Part shown: positions 57,110-64,000 of the stretch, piece by piece
Numbering within the stretch: position 1 is the stretch's first letter
How the letters are laid out: each line of letters begins with the position of its first letter
Assembly: GCF_000283155.1 (NCBI RefSeq)
Contig: NW_004454181.1
Coordinates: forward strand, 25,640,652-25,704,651
DNA from: Ceratotherium simum simum
Lineage: Eukaryota; Chordata; Mammalia; Perissodactyla; Rhinocerotidae
Reading direction: 5' to 3'
Length of the DNA: 64,000 bases
Position numbers and translations under genes: made by a program
The notes under the pieces: model-generated
Databases searched by the model: none
What the model saw: the letters and a program-made list of their open reading frames with translations, nothing else
Told to the model about the DNA's origin: nothing

Positions 57110-58826
57110 AAGGACACATTTTTCCCTGGGGCTTTGACTTCAAAAGCAGTGCCATCTGGGGGGTGGGTTGGAGTCTGAATGACTCAGGGTTCCCCTCCTG
57201 CTGGCAGGGAACAGTGTCAGGGAGGGGGTGAGTATGGCTTTTCCTGGGGCCTGCTCCATTGTGGGCTACCGTGGTAAGCAAGGGGTGTCAGTAGGGGGCC
57301 AGGAAGGGTGGGGGAATAGACAGCATCCCTTTCTGTCACTGGCTTTAAGACCCCAAGTGTAGAATCTGCCTTCATCCTGCCCCTCTTTTCTGAGGTGCCT
57401 GGGCTCGGGGCGTCGCCAACAGGATCTCAAGTGAGAGGTAGGGTGGTGGGGAGGCTGGAAGGATGGGGCATATTCAAGTTCTTTTCTGTCGCAGGCTTTC
57501 AGATCCCAAGTTAGGCAGACTTTTCGATTCCTGCCTCCATCCTGCCGCCCAAGGTCTTAAGGAAGCTGCCTTCGGTTCCCGCAGGACTCTGGAAAGACAA
57601 GGATCCAAGCTTCTCCTTTTCCCCCTTGCTCTGGAAGTTTAACTCTTACTTGCCTTTGAAGAGCAAAGCAACTGGAGAAACCAGTCCTGCCTGTTTCCTC
57701 CAGGAATGCTCAGCACAGCTGGCCGGCAGCCGCGAAGCTCCTGGGAGTCAGGAGCCCCATGGCAGGCCAGGCACCAGCCTGGTGGACACAGCCTCACGTT
57801 TTGCTTCTAGAAGGCCCAGTTTGGCAACCACACTCTGCCCTCCTCCCCCCCTCCCTGTCCTTGGCCCTGATGAGTCTCCTGTTTTGACCCAGGCTGGAGT
57901 TCAGGGACAACCATGTGGAAAATAGCCAGGGAGAGAGCAAGGACAGCAGCCGGTCTCAGAGGGATGAAGCATTCATTCACGGTCAGCTCAGCAGTCCCCA
58001 GGGACTAGTTGTGACCTGGCCACTTATTATGGGACTTGAGGCAAGACCCCTCCTCCCTCTGGGGCTCTATTTCCCCATCTGTGCATGAGGAGCTGGGTCA
58101 GAACCCCATGGTCTCCAAGGACCATTTCAGCTCTGACGTTCCAGGAGCTTAGGAGTTTTCTGTGTACAGAGTTATAAGATGAGTCAGAATCAGGCCCTGT
58201 CCAGAGGGACTTGTGGGGGGACAGGTGTAGGCGAGCCTGGGGTAGGGGAAGCAGCTCTGGCCTGTGACTCAAGAAGCTCCAAGTCTAATTCTTACTTTGC
58301 CTCCTCTTTCAGGGGACCTGGACAGGTCCCCTCCCTTTATGAAACTTAGTTTCCTATTATGAATAATAGCTGATATTAAGTTAAAACTTACTATGTGTCA
58401 GACACCTGACTGGGCCATTTCCCTATGTTATTTCATTTAATTTTCACGCCAATCCTATGATCTGAATAATATCCTTGTCCCCATTCTACAGAAGAGGAAA
58501 TCAAGTCTCACAGAGGTTAAGCAACCTGCCCAGCAAGTCACCAGCTACTAAGGGGTGGAGTCAGGCAGCCTGTGCCAGACCTGTGATCTGGGTCACTTTG
58601 CTTTCCTGCAGCCCCCGCACGTGCAGACACAGCTCAGCCCTGATGGAGGGTCTTGTAGGAAGTACTTGGAACCAGATTGCTAAGCTTGGGTACCTGGTTG
58701 GAACCCTTTCACCATCACTGGGGAGCCAGTGAAGGTTTTTGGGAAAAGGAGTGGAGTGGTCAGTTCTGTGGTGTATCTGCCGGCGCCCTGGAGGGAGCAT
58801 TTAAACGAGTCTGCTGTTCTTCAATC
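57110..58826. other. Presumed FAT2 upstream intron or promoter-proximal DNA
   Basis: A MIR in + orientation lies at about 57995-58100, a MIR in - orientation at about 58360-58560 and an L2-like stretch in - orientation at about 58620-58770. 57110-57990 has no recognised repeat. It contains two similar segments, around 57320 and 57480, sharing words such as TTTCTGTC and AAGT with 'CAGGCTTT/GGCTTT' nearby. No TATA box or start site could be assigned. Confidence 0.45.
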
Positions 58827-59045
58827 ATACGGTTTCTCAACCTTGGTACTATTGACATTTGGAGCTGGTGCCTTGCTTGTCGTGGGAGCTGTCCTGTGCC
58901 CCACAGGATGTTTAGCAGCATCCCTGGTCTCTACCCACTAGATGTCTGTAGCACCCACTCCCACAAACTGGGACAGCCGAAAATGTCTTCAGACGTTGTG
59001 AAATGTTCTCTAAAGGGCAAAATCGCCCCCAGTTAAGAACCACAG
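58827..59045 (-). mobile_element. MER20 (hAT-Charlie non-autonomous DNA transposon)
   Basis: The segment opens with GGTTTCTCAACCTTGG and a TATTGACATTTGG-like block. It continues through CCCACAGGATGTTTAGCAGC and CTACCCACTAGATG, and closes with GCCCCCAGTTAAGAACCAC. This is the order of the roughly 219-bp MER20 consensus read on the opposite strand. The length is near full. Its end lies about 50 bases before the FAT2 splice acceptor. Confidence 0.85.
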
Positions 59046-59061
59046 CAGTAGGAGCCATTTC

Positions 59062-59098
59062 TTTCCTAACTTGCACCCTTGCCTTCTTTTTTGCCCAG
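59062..59098 (+). promoter_or_regulatory. Splice acceptor, with branch point, of the FAT2 first coding exon
   Basis: A branch-point-like CCTAAC (59065-59070) lies about 29 bases before the AG at 59097-59098. A pyrimidine-rich tract (59071-59096) lies between them and ends TTGCCCAG. All three elements match the mammalian U2-type 3' splice site. Confidence 0.85.
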
Positions 59099-59118
59099 GG
59101 TTTCGGGAGCTTTCCATC
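59099..59118 (+). other. FAT2: FAT2 5' UTR portion of the first coding exon
   Basis: Twenty untranslated bases lie between the splice acceptor AG (59097-59098) and the ATG. The frame stays open upstream through the acceptor, reaching a TTG at 59071, but that part is the intron's polypyrimidine tract, so the ATG at 59119 is preferred. The short leader implies a separate upstream non-coding exon. Confidence 0.8.
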
Positions 59119-62100
59119 ATGGTTATTGCCTTGCTGGGTTTTGCCATTTTCTTGCTCCGTGGTACAGCCTGTGAGAAGCCCCTAGAAGAGATCATCTCCT
59201 CCTCAGCCTGGCACTTCACACACCCCCTTTACAATGTGACCATCTATGAAAACTCTGCTCCCAAGACCTACGTGGAGAGCTCCGTGAAAATGGGCATCTA
59301 CCTCACAGAGCCCCAGTGGGCAGTGAAGTACCGGGTCATCTCTGGGGATGTCGCCAATGTGTTTAAAACAGAGGAGTATGTGGTGGGCAACTTCTGCTTT
59401 CTGAGGATAAGAACAAAGAGTAGCAACACGGCCCTTCTGAACAGGGAGGTGCGAGACAGCTACACCCTCATTGTCCAAGCCGTGGAGAAGACCTTGGAGC
59501 TTGAAGCTTTGACCCGCGTGGTGGTCCACATCCTGGACCAGAATGACCTGAAGCCCCTCTTCTCCCCACCTTCATACCGAGTCACCATCTCTGAGGACAT
59601 GCCCCTCAAGAGCCCCATCTGCAAGGTGACCGCCACGGATGCTGATCTGGGCCAGAACGCCGAGTTCTATTATGCCTTTGACACAAGGTCGGAGATGTTT
59701 GCCATCCATCCCACCAGCGGCGTGGTCACCCTGGCTGGGAAGTTCAACGTCACCTGGCGGGGGAAGTATGAGCTGCAGGTGCTGGCTGTGGACCGCATGC
59801 GGAAAATCTCAGAGGGCAACGGGTTTGGCAACTTGGCTGCACTCATCATCCATGTGGAGCCTGCCCTCAGGAAGCCCCCGGCCATCGTCTCGGTGGTGTT
59901 GGCTCCACCAAACAGCAGTGAGGGTGCCCCCTATGCCACCATAGTGGTAGATGCAAACAGCTCAGGGGCTGAAGTGGACTCATTGGAAATTGTTGGTGGT
60001 GACCCTGGAAAATACTTCAAGGCCATCAAGTCTTACGCACGGGGCAATGAGTTCAGTTTGGTGTCCGTCAAAGACATCAACTGGATGGATCATCTTCATG
60101 GATTCAACCTCAGCCTGCAGGCCAGGAGTGCAAGCAGACCTTCCTTTTATTCCCAGATCAGGGGCTTTCACCTACCCCCTTCCAAACTGGCTTCCCTCAA
60201 ATTCGAGAAGGATATTTACAGAGTGCAGCTTAGTGAGTTTTCCCCTCCTGGCAGCCGCGTGGTGATGGTGAAAGTAACCCCAGCCTTCCCCAACCTGCAA
60301 TATGTTCTAAAGCCATCCTCAGAGAGTGCAGGGTTTAAACTTAATGCTCACACTGGGCTCATCACCACCATGAAGCCCATGGACTTCCATGACCGAGCCC
60401 ACTACCAGATACACATCAGAACCTCACCAGGCCTGGCCTCCACCACTGTGGTCATCGACATCGTGGACTGTAACAACCATGCCCCCATCTTCAACAGGTC
60501 TTCCTATGATGGCACCTTTGATGAGAACATCCCTCCAGGCACCAGTGTCTTGACTGTTACTGCCACAGACCAGGATTATGGAGAGAATGGATATGTCACC
60601 TATTCCATCGCTCATCCAAAAGCTGTGCCCTTTTCTATCGACCCTTACCTAGGGATCATCTCCACCTCCAAACCCATGGACTATGAACTCATGAAAAGAA
60701 TTTATACCTTCCGGGTACGGGCATCAGATTGGGGATCCCCATTTCGCCAGGAAAAGGAAGTGTCTGTTTCCCTTAGGCTCAGGAACTTGAACGACAACAA
60801 GCCTATGTTTGAAGAAGTCAATTGCACTGTGTCTATGCGTGAAGACTGGCCAGTCGGAAAGTCAGTAATGACGGTGTCAGCTATAGATGTGGATGAGCTT
60901 CAGAACCTAAAATATGAGTTTGTGTCAGGCAACGCATTAGAGTATTTTGATCTAAACCATTTCTCCGGAGTGATATCCCTCAAACGCCCTTTTATAAATC
61001 ATACTACTGGTCAACCCATCAACTATTCCCTGAAAATTACAGCCTCAGATGGGAAAAACTATGCCTCACCCATGACTTTGAATGTTACTATAGTGAAGGA
61101 CCCTCGTTTTGAGGTCCCTGTAAGATGTGATAAAACTGGGGTATTGACACATTTCACAAAGACCATCCTACGCTCTGTTGAGCTTCAGAACCAGGACTCC
61201 AATGATGAGGACTTCACTTCCTTAAGTGCATATCAGATCAATCATCATACCCCCCAGTTTGAGGACCACTTCCCACAGTCCATTGATATCCTTGAGAGTG
61301 TTCCTCTCAACCTTCCCCTGGCCCGCTTGGCAGCCAATGACCCTGATACTGGCTTTAATGGCAAACTCGTCTATGTGATTGCAGATGGCAATGAAGAGGG
61401 CTGCTTTGACATTGAGCTGGAGACAGGGCTGCTCACTGTAGCTGCCCCCTTGGACTATGAAGCCACCAGTTTCTACATCCTCAATGTAACAGTGTATGAC
61501 TTGGGCACTCCCCAGAAGTCCTCCTGGAAGCTGCTGACAGTGAATGTGAAAGACTGGAATGACAATGCTCCCAGATTTCCTCCTGGTGGGTACCAGGTAA
61601 CCATCTCAGAGGACACAGAAGTTGGAACCACAATTACAGAGCTGAAAGCAAAAGACGCTGACTCAGAGGGCAATGGGAGGGTTCGTTACACCCTGCTAAG
61701 CCCCACAGACAAGTTATCCCTCCACCCCCTCACTGGGGAACTGGTTGTCACAGGACACCTGGACCGGGAATCAGAGCCTCAGTATATACTCAAGGTGGAG
61801 GCCAGAGATCAGCCCAGGAAGGGCCACCAGCTCTTCTCTGTCACTGACCTGACAGTCACATTGGAAGATGCCAATGACAACTCTCCCCAGTGCATCACAG
61901 AGCTCCGCAGCCTGAAGGTCCCAGAGGACCTGCCCCCAGGCACTATCCTAACGTTTCTGGACGCGTACGATCCTGACCTGGGCCCTGCGGGGGAAGTGCG
62001 GTATGCCCTGTTGGATGATGCCCATGGGACCTTCCAGGTGGACCCAATGACTGGCGCGCTCAGTCTGGAGAGGGAGCTGGACTTTGAGAGGCGGGCTGGG

Positions 62101-62377
62101 TATAATCTGAGCCTGTGGGTCAGTGACAGGGGGAGGCCCCTGGCCCGCAGGACGCTCTGCCATGTGGAGGTGATAGTCCTGGACGTGAATGAGAATCTCC
62201 ACCCTCCCCGCTTTGCCTCCTTTGTGCACCAGGGCCAGGTGCAGGAGAACAGCCCCTCGGGAACGCAGGTGATTGTCGTGACTGCCCACGATGACGACAG
62301 TGGCTTGGACGGGGAGCTGCAGTACTCTCTGCGGGCTGGCTCCGGCCTTGCAGCCTTTAGCATCGACCAAGGCACAG
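59119..62377 (+). CDS. FAT2: FAT2 (protocadherin Fat 2), first coding exon, N-terminal 1086 codons
   Basis: This exon encodes the N-terminus of the giant atypical cadherin FAT2, a single-pass plasma-membrane adhesion protein known from epidermis and cerebellar granule cells. The ATG at 59119 has A at -3 and G at +4 and opens a hydrophobic signal peptide of about 18 residues ([13 protein letters not shown]...). Cadherin-repeat calcium motifs follow in order: DQND at residue 140, DAD at 174, DCNNHAP at 450, NLNDNKP at 556, DWNDNAP at 812, DANDNSP at 917 and DVNEN at 1022. That is about eight full repeats and the start of the next. The exon ends in phase 1 after the codons for FSIDQGT. The family protein is about 4350 residues, so roughly a quarter is here. 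The frame is intact and I see no disabling change. Residue order closely matches mammalian FAT2 as I know it, rather than FAT1, FAT3 or FAT4. Confidence 0.96.
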
Positions 62378-62383
62378 GTACTG
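62375..62383 (+). promoter_or_regulatory. Splice donor (CAG|GTACTG) after the FAT2 first coding exon
   Basis: The coding frame of FAT2 departs from cadherin sequence exactly at CAG|GTACTG, with GT at 62378-62379. The junction splits a glycine codon (phase 1), as expected for the DTG-type motif at this position in the family. Read-through continues into intron sequence without cadherin similarity until a TAA at 62527-62529. Confidence 0.88.
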
Positions 62384-64000
62384 GGAGTGGGGCAGGACGG
62401 GAGTGCAGGTCCTGGGAGAAGATGGGCCTAAGAAAATCATGGACTTTTCTGAAAGAAGTCAGTCTGCAGGCTAAAAATAAGAGCAATAAATGGGGACTCT
62501 CCTTCCTGTCCCTTTTATTTTATTTTTAGTTTATCTTTACTGGAGATATGTATATATATACACGTGTGTGTGTATGTATATACTTAAGTAGAATCAACCA
62601 TTTCACTATCATCTGTATATATATATATACAGATATGTATATATATACACGTGTGTGTGTATGTATATACTTAAGTAGAATCAACCATTTCACTATCATC
62701 TGTATATATATATATACAGATATGTATATATATACACAGACACACACGTTATATTATATATATATTACATATATATATTCTGCTTATAAAAGTAATGCAT
62801 GGTGGTTATAAATTTTTTATATCTAATTTTAAAATGAGTGTTTCTCTGTGCCCCATCTCCTCAGATATAATTTTTATTAATGATTTGGTCTATAATCTTC
62901 TAAATTTTTCTTCCTTATATCTGATACATTATCACTGTTCATTTTATTATTATGAAAACAATACAATAGACACTAATTCTGAAACATACTTTTTCCACTT
63001 AATGTAATGCCAGGACATCTTATATGTCAGTACATAAAAATCCTTTTCATTCTTTTTTAGTGGCTGCATTTTATTCCATCATATAGGCGTGACATCCTTG
63101 ATCATATACTTTTACTCATATGTACGCGTCTCTTTAGGAAAAACTCTTAAAAATGCAGTTGCTGGGTCAAAGGATAATGCATATTTTCAATGTTAATAGA
63201 TATTTCCAAATTGCCCTCCGAACTTATTTGTTCCTTTTAAGCTCCATAGAAATAAGTGCAATTGGGCACACACTGACTGCGCACCCTCTGCTTGTGAGGT
63301 CCTGAAATAGGCATCTTGGGGGAGATCCTAGGTGAATATAGGGAGGCCGCTGCCCTCAAAGAGCTTTCAATCTGATGGATGGTTTATCTCCAGGGTCAAG
63401 GGTAGTGTGATGTGGTGGAAAGAGCATTAGATTGAGAGTCAATTTTAGACCCAGGTCTTCCACTTACTTGCTACATGACCTTGGTCAAGTCATACACTTT
63501 CTCTGGGCCTCAGTTTTCCCATCTGTCAAAGGAGTAAGGTTCCTTCAGCTCCGACATGCTATGGCTGTGAGCACAGGTCCTGCCCTCTCACATAGCTCCT
63601 TCCAGTTGAGTATGATCCATGAGAGCTTAGGGTGCAAGCCTCTTTTGCTCACTAGCGGACCCTCGATTTCTAGAACAGTGCTGGCCCGTAGTAAGCAATT
63701 TGTGGAATGAGTGAACTAATGGGTGAAGCTAAGTCTCTAAAATCATGAAGATGATGGAAAGGAGAACAGCAATTTATTCATTAAATCCATAACACTTGAA
63801 TTGATATCTATAAGGCCTTAACACTTGAAGGAACCAGTTTAAGACCAACTGTAAGGAAATTCCACTTACAGAATGGGAAATAAATTGACAGGACTTGAGT
63901 TGATGTAAGCAGTCAGGAGACAGTAGGTCACCTACTGCTGTGTTCTGGAAACCCTGCATATGCCCATGTGTTAGAGTCTTGGCCCTGTTTTAGCAGAGAA
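62378..64000 (+). other. Start of the FAT2 intron after the first coding exon (partial)
   Basis: No coding sequence is visible here. It holds an 87-bp tandem duplication (62545-62737), an old LINE-like fragment (about 62800-63210), an L2-like remnant (about 63240-63370) and a MIR in + orientation followed by an L2-like tail (about 63390-63720). From 63720 to 64000 I see nothing recognisable. Confidence 0.75.
62545..62737. repeat. Tandem duplication, 87-bp unit, 2.2 copies
   Basis: The unit at 62545-62631 is repeated base for base at 62632-62718, and a third partial copy starts at 62719. Each unit carries TATATATACACGTGTGTGTG, a unique middle (CTTAAGTAGAATCAACC...) and an alternating TA run. 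The 24-bp segments at 62611-62634 and 62698-62721 (ATCTG-TA repeats-CAGAT) are perfect palindromes. The frame is open on both strands only because of low complexity. Confidence 0.95.

Noticed and set aside
59071..59118. Upstream extension of the FAT2 frame to a TTG at 59071
   Set aside because: The extension crosses a good splice acceptor and reads pyrimidine-tract sequence; the ATG at 59119 has a strong context and starts the signal peptide.
62378..62529. In-frame continuation of FAT2 after residue 1086
   Set aside because: The sequence lacks cadherin features and starts at a good GT donor, so it is intron read-through.
62526..62811. Open frames on both strands rich in Tyr, Ile, Ser and Val
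   Set aside because: They are produced by the AT/CA-rich 87-bp tandem repeat, not by a gene.
1..64000. CRISPR array, prokaryotic operon or phage system
   Set aside because: Regular spaced repeats are absent, the only direct repeats are simple repeats and transposons, and the spliced FAT2 exon and SINEs show mammalian DNA.

Overview
This is a mammalian nuclear genomic window with almost all of its length non-coding. About a dozen copies of a tRNA(Ser)-derived SINE of the ERE type (equine repetitive element) point to a perissodactyl, most likely an equid. They sit on a background of old mammal-wide repeats (MIR, L2, L1M remnants, MER5A/MER20 and other hAT-type DNA transposons). No bacterial, plasmid or phage features and no CRISPR-like array are visible.

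The only protein-coding segment I can support lies at the right end. The + strand block 59119-62377 is the very large first coding exon of FAT2 (protocadherin Fat 2, a giant atypical cadherin). It encodes the signal peptide and about the first eight to nine cadherin repeats (1086 codons plus one base). A clear splice acceptor precedes it by 20 bases and a clear phase-1 donor follows, so at least one untranslated exon should lie further upstream and all remaining coding exons lie to the right of the window. The end of the window (62378-64000) is the start of the following intron.

The 59 kb left of the exon is the FAT2 upstream or intergenic side. From established mammalian gene order (not visible here), SPARC is the expected next gene on that side. 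The layout is as follows. 1-19.7 kb holds MIR/L2 remnants, scattered MER5A and hAT copies, and ERE insertions at about 1.9, 6.0, 11.0 and 12.0 kb. 19.8-22.4 kb is a 3'-truncated-type L1 remnant (ORF2 tail plus 3' UTR), interrupted by two EREs and by a 495-bp solo LTR with a 4-bp target duplication. 22.4-31.9 kb has MIR/L2/MER5A plus a near-consensus ERE at 25.9 kb and an ERE nested in an old L1 at 26.5 kb. 32-41.5 kb is the repeat-poorest, GC-richest part and includes an exon-like block at 37.97-38.10 kb and a homeodomain-site-rich block near 36.1 kb. 41.6-51.4 kb shows nested L2/L1 and ERE/hAT insertions. 51.4-58.8 kb has more MIR/L2 and two EREs. A MER20 transposon copy ends about 50 bases before the FAT2 splice acceptor.

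The observations most worth following up are the MER20 copy abutting the acceptor, an exact 87-bp tandem duplication with 24-bp palindromes just after the exon, the exon-like block at 38 kb, and the nested insertion history. I found no previously undescribed gene system. Repeat family names come from recognition by eye, without a database search, and repeat boundaries are approximate unless a target-site duplication fixed them.
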